A stretch of DNA of 64,000 nt, from contig JACMPP010000020.1 of NCBI GenBank assembly GCA_014377445.1, positions 16,988-80,987 on the forward strand, written 5' to 3'. Position numbers and translations under genes: made by a program. This document shows positions 53,418-63,029 of this stretch, in pieces. Origin of the DNA: Oligoflexus sp. GTDB lineage: Bacteria > Bdellovibrionota_B > Oligoflexia > Oligoflexales > Oligoflexaceae. The notes under the pieces were generated by a model, which did no database searches, was not told the DNA's origin, and was given only the letters and a program-made list of their open reading frames with translations. The number at the start of each line of letters is the position of its first letter. The stretch's first letter is position 1.

Positions 53418-56126
53418 ATGCCAATTCATTCGAGACTCAGATGCCTTGTCTTTACACTGTTCGTCGGTCTTTCCCTTGCATCCTGTTCTTCCAAACCCGA
53501 TTCTAAAGAGACCCCAGTTCCCAAAACAGCGGAAGTTCCGGCTCCTCCAGGAACGCCCAGCGTTGCCTTGCGGCCGACCTGCGCTTTGCCGAAGTCAGCA
53601 AAAAGTTTCCAACTCAGCGCACCTACAGCGGCCTCCGGCAGCACTGTGGAAGTCTCGTTTGAAGACGTTCGCCAGGCGATCAACAGCTCCTGCAAATCCT
53701 GTCACCTGTCTCCAGGATCAAGCACGGGTGGCTTTAGCTATCAGGATCAGCTCCACGGCGGTGAAATCATCGTAGGCAATGGCAAGGTCAACGTTCCGGG
53801 ATTCTTTGAAACTGCGGAGCAGATACGCGATGTCCTGGTCAATGGCAGCATGCCGCCTAAAAATATTCGTGATCAAAGTCCCGAGACTTATATCGCTCTA
53901 GGTAAAAAGCTCGATCAATGGATCCAAAGCGGCAAAAACGAAGCCCCTACGGCCGTCACGGCTGCTGGTGAATATCCTGAAGCCATGTGGGGTCGGCTAA
54001 GTGATTTGAATTTCACGGACCTTGGCAACTGCCTCCCTGAGGATGGTAAGGATATCGGAACGGATCCGGTCAGTGACTACTACTTTGATCAGGCCACAAT
54101 TCTTCCTGACCTCCTCTCTGACACTGACCTCAACTCTATGGATAGTCGAACCTTGAGTGCGAAGGGAACGATCTCCTACAACGTCGAATACCCTCTTTGG
54201 AACGACCACGTGCAAAAGGTTCGTCACATCCACCAACCCGCTCGAATTAAAGAAGGCAAAGCCTTTCAACCGAAGCCTCTTGAAATCGTCATCAAGGACA
54301 AAATTTCAGAACCAACCTTCGATATTCCCGAAAATACTCGCTTTTATAAAACCTTCTTTCGCGGTGTGAAGGAAACTGACGGGACAATTCATTACAAGCC
54401 GATTGAAACCCGCATCATCGTAGCGCGCAACGCGCCTAAGAAGGCCCTCTTTGGAACCTATATCTGGCGCGAGGACGGAAGCAACGCTGATCTTCTTAAA
54501 GAACCTTATCGTGATGGTACGGCCTGGAAAGACCATACGATGGCCCTCGACTTCAACAAGCAGACGGGATCGAAACGCAACTATCTGGTGCCGGCCCGCC
54601 ATCGCTGCGAACAGTGCCATCAGGGTGCGCCAGGCGAAAACTTCGTCCTGGGATTCACCCCGCTACAAATCAACCGTCGCGATGTCGGTGAAGCGGGACG
54701 CGATCTTCCCGTCAACGAAGACGAACTCAATCAGGTTAAACGATTTGTTAATTACGGCATGTTTACGAATATCACGGCCGCCAAACTCCCGAAGCTGGAA
54801 TACTTTCCCGCGAGTCACATCCTCGACGATCATACGGTCAGGGCTCAGGGCTACATGGTTGGCAACTGTGCGCATTGTCACAACCCCAAAGGTTTTGCCA
54901 AGATGGAAGCCAATATTCCCATGAATCTAAGCGCGGGCAAAATTTACGACTTCGATACCAATCTGACTTCAACCTTCTATTCGAACAAAAAAATCATCAA
55001 TCACGAGGGCAAACTCGATCAGAGCTACCTCTTCCATCGTGTGGCGGATTCGGATACCGATCTCAAACTTGAAAGTCGCATGCCCCTCCACAGCGTGGCT
55101 TCACCGGATTGTCGCGTGGTAAAACTCTTTTCGAAATGGATCAAAACCTACGATCCTGCGATTTCGAGCTTTGAAGTCGACAATTTCAAGGTCAGCAATA
55201 GCTGCACCGATGACAGCGACTATAACTCCGGCGATGTTTCGATCCTGGAGCAGGATCCCACCGAATCCAACGGCCCCTACCAACCGCGTCGCGCCGATTG
55301 GAACGATCCAAGCTCCGGCATGAGCGAATGGTTTAAGTCGCTCCGTTATGAAGCGGGCCTCCAGGCGGTCTCACACAATCAATATGCTGTGGACTGGTGG
55401 ACAGCGAAGCCGGAATGCTCATTCCCTGCAGCCACACTTGCGACCGATAAACTCAAAGACTGGATGCTCAAACCAGGCACGAAGGATCCCGCCAAACCTC
55501 TGGGCCAACTCTATTGGACGACAGCCGGCGCCTACTTCTACAACCTTACCTGCACCAAGTGTCACGGACGGGTAGGCGCGGCCGATGGCCCTCTGGCTGG
55601 AAATTTGGATAAATGGTCAGGCGGCTCCATCCGTGTGGCGAACTTCCAAAAAGGTCTATTCGGGGGAAAAGGCGAGAATATCAAGCAATTCACCCAGACG
55701 ATCGACAGTGCCTCTGTCGACCTCAGTGGCAACTACTTTATCTGGATGGCCTACGAGGGCACAAAGATGAATCCGCCTGCTCAGGTTGCCGATCTCCTTG
55801 GAACGAACAAGGCGCAGATGCTTAAGACTCTGATCGATCGTTGTGCGCGCCAGATTCCAAGCAATCCGAAAGCGACCAAGGCCTACTTCCGTGACTACGA
55901 TGTCTTCAACGATATCTGTACTTACAACAACTGGCCCGTGACCGATCCCCGTCTCCAGTACGATCTTGAGTTGGGCACACCGCTCCAACCGGATGAGCTG
56001 AACAAGTGGTTGCGCCAAGCCGCTTCCAACACAGGTTGGGCGATCTATGACTACGTAAAATCCAGCCTGGCCAAGGGTAAGCAGCAGTTTCCGCAGACGG
56101 AATGCGAGAATGCGTTCGCTCCATAA
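53418..56126 (+). CDS. Multiheme c-type cytochrome lipoprotein (four CXXCH)
   Basis: About 902 residues from the ATG at 53418, with AGGAG 5 nt upstream; the nearby GTG at 53412 has no spacing for a ribosome site. Signal peptide with lipobox LASC (about residue 23). Four heme motifs: CKSCH, CEQCH, CAHCH and CTKCH. The middle region (YPLWNDHVQKVRH, FETR-like PIETRIIVA, TYIWREDGSNADLL, YLVPARHRCEQCHQG) resembles the exported diheme family annotated HNE_0200/TIGR03806. Probably an outer-membrane electron-transfer or oxidase protein. Heme ligation needs Ccm machinery, which is not in the window. Confidence 0.85.
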   Translation: MPIHSRLRCLVFTLFVGLSLASCSSKPDSKETPVPKTAEVPAPPGTPSVALRPTCALPKSAKSFQLSAPTAASGSTVEVSFEDVRQAINSSCKSCHLSPGSSTGGFSYQDQLHGGEIIVGNGKVNVPGFFETAEQIRDVLVNGSMPPKNIRDQSPETYIALGKKLDQWIQSGKNEAPTAVTAAGEYPEAMWGRLSDLNFTDLGNCLPEDGKDIGTDPVSDYYFDQATILPDLLSDTDLNSMDSRTLSAKGTISYNVEYPLWNDHVQKVRHIHQPARIKEGKAFQPKPLEIVIKDKISEPTFDIPENTRFYKTFFRGVKETDGTIHYKPIETRIIVARNAPKKALFGTYIWREDGSNADLLKEPYRDGTAWKDHTMALDFNKQTGSKRNYLVPARHRCEQCHQGAPGENFVLGFTPLQINRRDVGEAGRDLPVNEDELNQVKRFVNYGMFTNITAAKLPKLEYFPASHILDDHTVRAQGYMVGNCAHCHNPKGFAKMEANIPMNLSAGKIYDFDTNLTSTFYSNKKIINHEGKLDQSYLFHRVADSDTDLKLESRMPLHSVASPDCRVVKLFSKWIKTYDPAISSFEVDNFKVSNSCTDDSDYNSGDVSILEQDPTESNGPYQPRRADWNDPSSGMSEWFKSLRYEAGLQAVSHNQYAVDWWTAKPECSFPAATLATDKLKDWMLKPGTKDPAKPLGQLYWTTAGAYFYNLTCTKCHGRVGAADGPLAGNLDKWSGGSIRVANFQKGLFGGKGENIKQFTQTIDSASVDLSGNYFIWMAYEGTKMNPPAQVADLLGTNKAQMLKTLIDRCARQIPSNPKATKAYFRDYDVFNDICTYNNWPVTDPRLQYDLELGTPLQPDELNKWLRQAASNTGWAIYDYVKSSLAKGKQQFPQTECENAFAP

Positions 56127-56234
56127 ATCTTTACCAAACTTTTGCCTAATATTGGTTTGTTTCGGTCTTCTAAAATCTATAGAGCTGAGTCACGGGAGCA
56201 AGTTCCCGTGCATACCACAGATAAGGAAAGCCTC

Positions 56235-57170
56235 ATGAAAAAACTACTTTTGGCCAGTATCTTCGCGAGCGCGAGCGCCTTCGCTCAAAATGCACCTACT
56301 CCCGTCAGCACACCTGAAGTCACAACTACTCCCGTCAGCGCACCTGAAGTCACAACTACTCCCGTCACCGCACCTGAAGTCACAACTACTCCTGTAGCGA
56401 ACACTTCACGTCTTTCTCTTCAAGGTTCTGACACTCTCGCTGGTTTCGTTTCTGACGTTATCGTCACAAGCGGCCTCGAAGACCAAATCGTTTACCAAGG
56501 CGGCGGCTCTGGTAAAGGCGAAGCGGCTATCATCGCTGGCCTCCAAGGCATCGCCCCGATGTCTCGCGAAATGAAACCAGAAGCTCTGGCAGTAGCTGAA
56601 GCGGCTGGCATCGTGCTTACAAAACACGAGATTGGCCTGGACGGTATCGGCATCTTTGTCAACGTTAAGAACCCACAACAAGACATCACTATGGGCGCTG
56701 TTGTCAAAATCTTCACATGTAAAGTCACAAACTGGAGCGAACTGGGCGGAATGGACGCGCCAATCGTAGTCTATCGCCGTGATGATTTCTCGGGTACAAC
56801 CGACACTTTCAAATCTTTGACTGGCGTCAAAGCTTTCGGTGATTGCGTCAAAGTCTTGAAAGAGACTTCTGACATCGCAGTAGCGACATCAACTGAAGTG
56901 AATGCTGTTGCTTACTCAGGTCTTTCAGCGGGTCGCCCTGAAGAAAACCGCGCGATTCCACTCTCGTTGACCCAAGAGAGCAAAGCTTATTTGCCAACAC
57001 CAACCAACATCCGTAGCTTCAACTACCCACTCGCCCGTCGCCTCTTCGTTTACGAAGCAGCGGGTACATATGTTCAAAAGCCAGCGGAAAACGCTCTTTT
57101 AACTAACATCCTCGATCGCTCATTTGCTGATCCTATCCTCGTCGATAATGAATTCTTCACAATCGACTAA
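56235..57170 (+). CDS. pstS: PstS-like phosphate-binding protein with N-terminal repeat
   Basis: 311 residues from the ATG at 56235 (AAGGAAAG 6 nt upstream; the frame opens earlier at 56142 but with no ribosome site). Signal peptide 1-20 (LLLASIFASASAFAQ). Then a linker made of three 10-residue PV(S/T)xPEVTTT units encoded by a 30-bp tandem repeat. The body has the phosphate-binding segments LSLQGSDTLA, GGGSGKGEAAI, APMSREMKPEA, GLDGIGIFVN and RRDDFSGTTDTFKSL. It is an orphan: no pstC, pstA, pstB or phoU is adjacent. It may scavenge phosphate or act in sensing. Confidence 0.82.
   Translation: MKKLLLASIFASASAFAQNAPTPVSTPEVTTTPVSAPEVTTTPVTAPEVTTTPVANTSRLSLQGSDTLAGFVSDVIVTSGLEDQIVYQGGGSGKGEAAIIAGLQGIAPMSREMKPEALAVAEAAGIVLTKHEIGLDGIGIFVNVKNPQQDITMGAVVKIFTCKVTNWSELGGMDAPIVVYRRDDFSGTTDTFKSLTGVKAFGDCVKVLKETSDIAVATSTEVNAVAYSGLSAGRPEENRAIPLSLTQESKAYLPTPTNIRSFNYPLARRLFVYEAAGTYVQKPAENALLTNILDRSFADPILVDNEFFTID
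56301..56390 (+). repeat. Three 30-bp tandem repeats in the PstS-like gene
   Basis: Units 56301-56330, 56331-56360 and 56361-56390 differ by only a few bases, notably at the eighth to tenth positions. They keep the frame and encode Pro-Val-(Ser/Thr)-(Thr/Ala)-Pro-Glu-Val-Thr-Thr-Thr, a flexible linker whose length can vary between strains. Confidence 0.92.
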
Positions 57171-57195
57171 TACTGGATCTCAGTCGCAAATATAA

Positions 57196-57225
57196 AAGCC
57201 CCGGTCCTTGTTGAGGATCGGGGCT
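57196..57225 (+). terminator. Terminator of the PstS-like gene
   Basis: 13-bp stem (one G-U) built around AAGCCCCG / CGGGGCTT with a 4-5 nt loop, followed by CTTGTTT. Confidence 0.85.
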
Positions 57226-57442
57226 TCTTGTTTCCAGACTGAAATTTGAATCATTTAGAGCTCAATTTTTACTTCGTCGCCACATCCCGTAAGAATTGAG
57301 GAAAGCGAATCCCCAAGTAGCTCCAATCACGAAATAATTATCTCTTTATTTGACAATCCTTCCGATGGCTTCCAACTTTCCTTTGCCTACCTCCAAAATC
57401 AAACCGAACAAATAATAACACTATCTTTCGCGGGGCTCACAC

Positions 57443-58474
57443 ATGAAGCATTTATCGATCATTTCCATTACGTTGCTGGCGGGCACTCTAGCCTGTTCAA
57501 ACGCGGACGGACCAGCCTTCCAAGGCAGGACGCAGATCAAGACGACTGAGAAAGCGCAAGACGCGTTGCCTGAGGCCGCCCCTGCCGCTGAAGCACCTGC
57601 TGGAGACGCCCTGCCTGCTCCTTTGGAGAAACTGGAGAGTCCTGCTGCAGCCTCCCCCGAAGTTGTCGCGATTGCGCCTGAAGACCAGGTGCTACAAAAA
57701 GCAGTCGAACTCACTCTCGAAATCAAACTGCCAAGCGCAGAAATCCGCGAAGGCAAAAAGCCAATTCAAGCCCTTGCCCTCCTTTCACGCGCAGTTGATT
57801 CAGAAATTCTTTGGACGCTGGAAGGCCCAGCGGGAAAAAATCTTGGTAGCATCGACGCGAAAGGCCTTTATACCAGCCCTGCGTCAGTCACCAGCAAAAT
57901 GACAGTCACTATCGCCGGAACACTTGCAAATGATCAGACCGTCTTTGGCAAGAAAAGTCTCGATATTATTCAGATGGAACAACTTTTCGTCGGCTGTATG
58001 AAGGGTAATGTCGTTTTCCCTATTACCTCCGTTGTCTATAAGCTGGCCGCAGGTACTCCCAAATTACCAAACTTCGCCACACTGACACAAAGCGACACAG
58101 TCTGTCTCGACAAATTTGATATTCCACTCCAGGGTTGGGAGGCAGGATTCCCAGGTGCACCCGCACTTCAGGAATGGTTTGCTTTGCACTCATCGGCAAA
58201 AATCAGCATTCCCACGGCCGGTATCTATTCATTCCAAACACTCTCTGACGACGGTTCCATTCTCTACATCGATTCTAAAGAAGTTGTAAATAATGATGGT
58301 CAGCACAGTGCAACTGTAAGGACTGGTGATGTGACCCTGACCGCAGGAAAGCATGCATTGCTTCTGGATTGGTACCAAGGTCCAAGAGTTCACATCGCTT
58401 TGCAGTTGAAATGGAAAGTTCCAGGCAGCACTGAGTATGTGATTGTCCCGACCAGCGCCTTTAGCGCCAACTAA
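57443..58474 (+). CDS. Exported PA14-domain lipoprotein
   Basis: 343 residues. N-terminal signal ending in a weak lipobox (GTLAC about residue 18). An Ala/Pro/Glu-rich linker (about 30-75) precedes a beta-sandwich (about 85-170) and a PA14 domain (about 235-335: AKISIPTAGIYSFQTLSDDGSILYID, LTAGKHALLLDWYQGPR). PA14 domains bind sugars or adhesins. It follows the PstS-like gene after about 270 bp and a terminator, so it has its own promoter. A terminator follows. Confidence 0.85.
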   Translation: MKHLSIISITLLAGTLACSNADGPAFQGRTQIKTTEKAQDALPEAAPAAEAPAGDALPAPLEKLESPAAASPEVVAIAPEDQVLQKAVELTLEIKLPSAEIREGKKPIQALALLSRAVDSEILWTLEGPAGKNLGSIDAKGLYTSPASVTSKMTVTIAGTLANDQTVFGKKSLDIIQMEQLFVGCMKGNVVFPITSVVYKLAAGTPKLPNFATLTQSDTVCLDKFDIPLQGWEAGFPGAPALQEWFALHSSAKISIPTAGIYSFQTLSDDGSILYIDSKEVVNNDGQHSATVRTGDVTLTAGKHALLLDWYQGPRVHIALQLKWKVPGSTEYVIVPTSAFSAN

Positions 58475-58500
58475 GACTTACAATTAAGCTTCCACGATTG

Positions 58501-58529
58501 GAGGGGCCCTCAGGGGCTCCTCTTTTTTT
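58501..58529 (+). terminator. Terminator of the PA14 lipoprotein gene
   Basis: 9-bp stem (one G-U pair) with a 4-nt loop, followed by seven T; ends before the convergent pirin gene. Confidence 0.85.
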
Positions 58530-58570
58530 GCCGAAATTGCCTGAGCTTCGATGCCGCGGCCCTGCAAAAA

Positions 58571-59275
58571 TTAAAGCTGCGGAAGATCGAAGAGCAAAAA
58601 TTCTGAATCGACTCTGGATTTGATTGCGAGTTTCGACTCGTCAGTCAGGGCCGCTCCATCGCCGGCTTTTAATTCTTCGCCTTGTACAGTCAATCGACCT
58701 TTGATGACCTGGAGCCAGACGCCCCGTTTTGGATTCGCATCAAACGACAGTTCTTCATCCGCTGTCAGACGTGACAAGTAGATATCTGCATCCTGATTGA
58801 TCGATATCGATCCATCCCGACCCGTTTTGGAAAGGACGAGGACCAGGTTCTTACTGGCTAAGGCCTCGCTAAACGACTTCTGTCCATAGCTTGGCTTCAA
58901 TTTCAACTCATCCGGCATCACCCAGATTTGAAGGAAATGGGTTTTTCCCGATTTATTATCGTTCTGCTCAGCATGGACCACACCAGTCCCAGCGCTCATG
59001 CGTTGGATTTCACCTGGGAGAATTACAACCTTGTTACCCATTGAATCCTGGTGGGACAGGGCGCCTTCCATCACGTAGGAGATGATCTCCATATCGCGGT
59101 GAGGGTGTTGGCCGAAGCCTGTTCCCGCATCGATTTGATCTTCGTTGATCACACGGAGCGGTCCGAAGTTCATATGCTTAGGATCGTGGTAGTCAGCAAA
59201 AGAAAACGTATGCCGAGACTTGAGCCAGCCATGGTTCGCGAGTCCTCGGTCTTCGGAGCGTCTTACAGTCAACAT
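58571..59275 (-). CDS. Pirin family protein
   Basis: 234 residues, bicupin. Seen: HTFSFADYHDPKHMNFG, the metal-binding HPHRDMEIISYV with His and Glu ligands, GEIQRMSAGTGVVHAE, and IWVMPD. The C-terminal cupin is weaker. Members include YhaK and quercetin 2,3-dioxygenase-like proteins; true substrate unknown, often stress-linked. Monocistronic; the spacer upstream is AT-rich. Confidence 0.95.
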   Translation of the reverse strand: MLTVRRSEDRGLANHGWLKSRHTFSFADYHDPKHMNFGPLRVINEDQIDAGTGFGQHPHRDMEIISYVMEGALSHQDSMGNKVVILPGEIQRMSAGTGVVHAEQNDNKSGKTHFLQIWVMPDELKLKPSYGQKSFSEALASKNLVLVLSKTGRDGSISINQDADIYLSRLTADEELSFDANPKRGVWLQVIKGRLTVQGEELKAGDGAALTDESKLAIKSRVDSEFLLFDLPQL

Positions 59276-59680
59276 ACTTTATCCTTTGGTTTGGTCGTTC
59301 GACGGACGTCTCGTACGCCCTGTTCTTCTACACTTCCTACTCTATCGGCAAAGAGTCATTGAAATAAGTTATAATCTTCTTATATTTTCTATTTCCGTTA
59401 TTTCAGCCCAGAACATAGTTGTCGCTTATCCTCCCCTCCTCGATCGCATGAAGGCTTTCGATCTTGATGAGGATGAGAAGGTGATGCTGGGCGCATGCTG
59501 AGGATGTGCTGACGCAAGTCATTTTCCTAAGAAGGTTCAAATAAATTGAAGAAAATCAATAACCAAATAGTCAAAGAAAACAAATTAATCTGAGAAAAAT
59601 GAATAAAAGGTAAAATTTAAGTCGGCGCGGTGCACAATGCGATATGATCGTTTCAGGCGAAACTATGATGAATTCAACTT
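59276..59680. other. 405-bp spacer without a recognised gene
   Basis: Divergent spacer between pirin and the membrane glycosyltransferase-like gene. It is AT-rich in its second half. Short ORFs are open but none shows a family or ribosome site. It must contain promoters for both genes. Confidence 0.55.
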
Positions 59681-61051
59681 TTGATATCGAGTGCAGTTTT
59701 GAAACATTATGTCGATATTGTGCGTCACCACTTATTGAGTCTGTCCGCAATTGCCCTCGCCTGGGTTCTTGATGTCTTTTTTATACAAGACACTCTCCAT
59801 AGCTGGTGGTTTGAAGACGATCCGCTGATGTATCTCCGCGCGGCCCAGGTCAAACATTTTTCCCAATTCTTTTTTGGTGGAAGCTTTTTCAGGTCGAACG
59901 AAATCATTCCGATGCAATACGTTTCGCTGTGGATCGACAGCCAGATCGCCCATCGTTCAGCTTTCGTTGCCTATTTGCACAGCTCCCTAATGATACTGTG
60001 CGCATCCACACTCATCTACATGCTCATGCATAAAATCTGCAGAAACCGACTGGCCGCGACATTTGTCGCATGCACATGGATTTACCTTCCATCGACACTG
60101 GTAGCCCATGAGTTCATTTCCGCGCGTGGCTACATTGAAGGTCTTGGCTTTGCACTTATCGCAATTTTACTAGCCGTTGACCTTGAAAATCAATCCCGAT
60201 GGCGAAGCTACCTAACGCTCTTCTTCGTTGGCCTCTGCACAGCTCTGGCATTTCTGTCCAAAGAATTCTATCCGACCACTCTCTCGGTCATACTGTTTCT
60301 GTATGCGATTCGCAAAAGACTCTGGAATCTCGCCTCCCTCACGGTCGGGGTAGGCATTGCTTATGCGGCGTATCGTATTCACGTTACGGGCCTTAGCTTT
60401 CAGTATGGAGGCGTCAAACACCTCGATGCATGGGGCACCCTGAAAGCATACCGCGATATCATGTTTATTTTCCTGGGCAGCTACACATCCTGGTTTGCGA
60501 TAGGTCTGACGTTGGTGGGAGTGTTGTGGTCTTTGCAAGAGAGAAAGGTCGATAAGTGGATCCTCCTCTACTGGATCGCCATCTTGGGGAGCGCCTTTCT
60601 AACTATTTACCCCGTGCTTTATGCTGTAAGCATCAGCAGCCGGAGCTTTGGCACCTGGTTTCGCACGATGTTTGTGATCGACACCCTGGTTCTCGTGGGT
60701 TCAGTCTATTTCCTGGTGACCTATCAACGAAAAGTCATTCAGTTTGCCTTTGCACTGGCGGTTCTCGTAGGGCTCTCGGAGGGCAGCCCATTGCTCGTAA
60801 AGAAATGGAAGACCTTGAAACATTCGAACGAAGTCGTGGGCCGTTTTCTCTTGCAGCATCAGGACGTCTATATTTACGACATAAATCCTGCGCATTGGTT
60901 TCTTCCCTCCTTGGCGAATCTCTACGAAGTCGATCCCAAAAAGCATATTCTCTCGGATTCAGCACCCAATTCAAAGATTCCTTGCCCGGATTGTAAAATA
61001 GTCTGGAAATATGTGGACGGTAAGATGATAGAAACTGCCTGGCCCTTGTGA
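59681..61051 (+). CDS. Multi-membrane protein, GT-C glycosyltransferase-like
   Basis: 456 residues with about ten membrane helices and a first loop carrying WWFEDDPLMY. An acidic pair near the end of the first loop is a hallmark of GT-C enzymes (PMT, ArnT), but no diagnostic family motif is seen, so the assignment is tentative. The predicted TTG start at 59681 lacks a clear ribosome site; later in-frame starts (59699) are possible. It converges on the sugar aminotransferase gene. Role may be in envelope glycan transfer. Confidence 0.6.
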   Translation: MISSAVLKHYVDIVRHHLLSLSAIALAWVLDVFFIQDTLHSWWFEDDPLMYLRAAQVKHFSQFFFGGSFFRSNEIIPMQYVSLWIDSQIAHRSAFVAYLHSSLMILCASTLIYMLMHKICRNRLAATFVACTWIYLPSTLVAHEFISARGYIEGLGFALIAILLAVDLENQSRWRSYLTLFFVGLCTALAFLSKEFYPTTLSVILFLYAIRKRLWNLASLTVGVGIAYAAYRIHVTGLSFQYGGVKHLDAWGTLKAYRDIMFIFLGSYTSWFAIGLTLVGVLWSLQERKVDKWILLYWIAILGSAFLTIYPVLYAVSISSRSFGTWFRTMFVIDTLVLVGSVYFLVTYQRKVIQFAFALAVLVGLSEGSPLLVKKWKTLKHSNEVVGRFLLQHQDVYIYDINPAHWFLPSLANLYEVDPKKHILSDSAPNSKIPCPDCKIVWKYVDGKMIETAWPL

Positions 61052-61069
61052 GCGCAAACTGTTGGCTCA

Positions 61070-62203
61070 TCAACGTTTATAGAAGCCGTGAATGGCTTCT
61101 ATCACCCTGTCTTGTTCGAGCAGACTAAGGCTGGGGTAAAGTGGAAGCCTTAGAATAGTACTAGCGACCCTTTCTGTAACAGTCATTTTCCCATCTACCC
61201 TTGCGTGAAGTTGGCCTGCCGGGGAACTGTGAAGAGGGACGTAGTGAGTCGAAGTTTGGATACCTAATTTGTGAAGAGCCGCCTGCAAATCACTGCGTTT
61301 TTCCTCATCCGGTAAAAGCAGGAAGAAGAGGTGGGCGTTGCCTGTACAATCACTCGGTTCAAAGGGAAGCTGGAAACAACCTCGCTGAGAAAGCCTGTAG
61401 AGATTTTCAGTGTAGCGTCGAGCTAAGATCAAGCGATCGCGTAAAATCGCAGCACTTCTTTGAAACTGACTCCAGAGGAGAGCGGCTATGGTGTCGGAAG
61501 GAAGAAAGGAAGAGCCAACATCCATCCATGTGTAGCGATCGACCTCGCCCCTGAGAAATGCTTTTCGATTGGTCCCTTTGTCCCGCAGAATTTCGGCTCT
61601 CGCAATCAGCCTATGGTCATTGATGAGCAAAGCCCCTCCCTCGCCACAACTCAGATTCTTTGTCTCATGAAAACTTAGAGCCGAAAGACGCCCAAAGCTA
61701 CCTAACGGCCGACCGCTATAGCTTGCGCAGCAGGAATGAGCCGCATCTTCAATGACCTGGAGATTATGGTTCTCAGCAATACTTAGGATTCGATCCATAT
61801 CACAGGAAACCCCTGCGTAGTGCACGGGCAGGATAGCTTTGGTTTTTGAAGTAATCGCGGCTTCAATAAGATTTTCGTCGAGATTCAGCGTATCATTTCG
61901 AATATCCACGAAAACGGGCGTAGCGCCTCGCAAGACCACTGCATTGGCTGTCGAAACAAAGGTAAAGGACGGCATGATCACTTCATCGCCGGCCTTTATA
62001 TCTACCAGGAGCATGGCCATCTCAAGCGCATCGGTTCCCGATGAAGTCAGGAGAGCACGCGGGCACTGAAGATTTTCCTGCAACCAGAGCTCGCACTGCT
62101 TGGTATAGAAACCATCTCCCTGGGTATGGCCTGAACGCAATGATTTGAGAACAACGTCTTCATCATCTTTCGACACAATGGACCGGTGAAATGGGATGTT
62201 CAT
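61070..62203 (-). CDS. wecE: dTDP-4-amino-4,6-dideoxygalactose transaminase (WecE/RffA type)
   Basis: PLP-dependent aminotransferase that makes an amino-deoxy sugar for envelope glycans. 377 residues; the sequence closely follows E. coli RffA: SGHTQGDGFYTKQCELWL, SSGTDALEMAMLLVDI, GDEVIMPSFTFVSTANAVVLRGA, VHYAGVSCDMD, the PLP Lys in SFHETKNLSCGEGGALL, and DKGTNRKAFLRGEVDRYTW. In E. coli it works in enterobacterial common antigen synthesis; here the sugar and polymer are unknown because no partner genes are visible except a GT2 enzyme 43 bp upstream. Confidence 0.9.
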   Translation of the reverse strand: MNIPFHRSIVSKDDEDVVLKSLRSGHTQGDGFYTKQCELWLQENLQCPRALLTSSGTDALEMAMLLVDIKAGDEVIMPSFTFVSTANAVVLRGATPVFVDIRNDTLNLDENLIEAAITSKTKAILPVHYAGVSCDMDRILSIAENHNLQVIEDAAHSCCASYSGRPLGSFGRLSALSFHETKNLSCGEGGALLINDHRLIARAEILRDKGTNRKAFLRGEVDRYTWMDVGSSFLPSDTIAALLWSQFQRSAAILRDRLILARRYTENLYRLSQRGCFQLPFEPSDCTGNAHLFFLLLPDEEKRSDLQAALHKLGIQTSTHYVPLHSSPAGQLHARVDGKMTVTERVASTILRLPLYPSLSLLEQDRVIEAIHGFYKR

Positions 62204-62246
62204 TTATAATTCCTTTATACCTTCAGACCAAATCCGGAGGCAAATA

Positions 62247-63029
62247 CTAGGCGAGAATCCGAATGCTTTTTTTGTAGCGATAAATCGCTTTGAGATAGGC
62301 CATTGAGTCTGGAATTAGAGAAACCGTACTTTTCTTCTCGGGTTTTTCTTGAAAAATAATGGGGAAATTTTCGCAACGAAGACCTGAAGACAGCGCCCGA
62401 TGAACAATTTCCGTGTCCCAAAACCAGTGCTGGTCCTGAGTCAAGTCAAGCAGGGGGAGGATTCGATCCCGGTTGAATATCTTAAACCCTGCCTCGGTAT
62501 CGAGAATACTCATCGGTAGAACTAGATGGGCCAGCCGTTTGTAAGCCCAACTCGATAGAGCTCGTAAGGGCCGAGAGACCCGATTGAGGACCACTCTGTT
62601 TCCTACCACCAGATCCGCACCTTGCGAGACGAGATTGATCATTGATAAGAGAGCATCCATCCTGTGTTCAAGGTCGATATCGATGTAACCAGCAATTGGG
62701 CCACGTGCGACCCGAATGCCATCCGACACGGAACGACCCCGACCAAGATTCTGCTGATGAAAGATTGTTTGGTAAGGGATTTGGCATTCCTCTAGATAAA
62801 TAGCCGTCTTCCGAACAGCAAGCGCTGTACCATCTGGCGAGCAATCTTCGACCATCACGATCTCAAAATTGAAGCGGCACTGATTCATATAGTCAACAAG
62901 TTCTTTGACATTGGATTCAAGGTGGTCGGCGTCTTTGTAGCAGGCAATAATAAGACTGAAATCGATTGTATTGAGAGATCGTGCTTGGAAATCAATTTGC
63001 AAAGCCAAGGCTATTCCCAACTCCTGCAT
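62247..63029 (-). CDS. Glycosyltransferase family 2 protein
   Basis: 260 residues. GT-A fold: DFSLIIACYKDADHL, nucleotide-sugar motif EDCSPDGT, DIDLEH (DxD-like) and a C-terminal acceptor region with QDQHWFWDTEIVHRAL. It resembles polyprenyl-phosphate glycosyltransferases (dolichol-phosphate-mannose synthase type) but without the membrane anchor. Lies 43 bp upstream of wecE on the same strand and likely in one operon for a sugar-lipid step. Confidence 0.88.
   Translation of the reverse strand: MQELGIALALQIDFQARSLNTIDFSLIIACYKDADHLESNVKELVDYMNQCRFNFEIVMVEDCSPDGTALAVRKTAIYLEECQIPYQTIFHQQNLGRGRSVSDGIRVARGPIAGYIDIDLEHRMDALLSMINLVSQGADLVVGNRVVLNRVSRPLRALSSWAYKRLAHLVLPMSILDTEAGFKIFNRDRILPLLDLTQDQHWFWDTEIVHRALSSGLRCENFPIIFQEKPEKKSTVSLIPDSMAYLKAIYRYKKSIRILA

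Noticed and set aside
56301..56390. CRISPR-like repeat array
   Set aside because: The units are contiguous with no spacers and keep a reading frame inside a secreted protein.
59220..59501. 93-codon ORF overlapping the pirin promoter region
   Set aside because: Starts inside the pirin gene on the other strand, lacks a ribosome site and shows no family.
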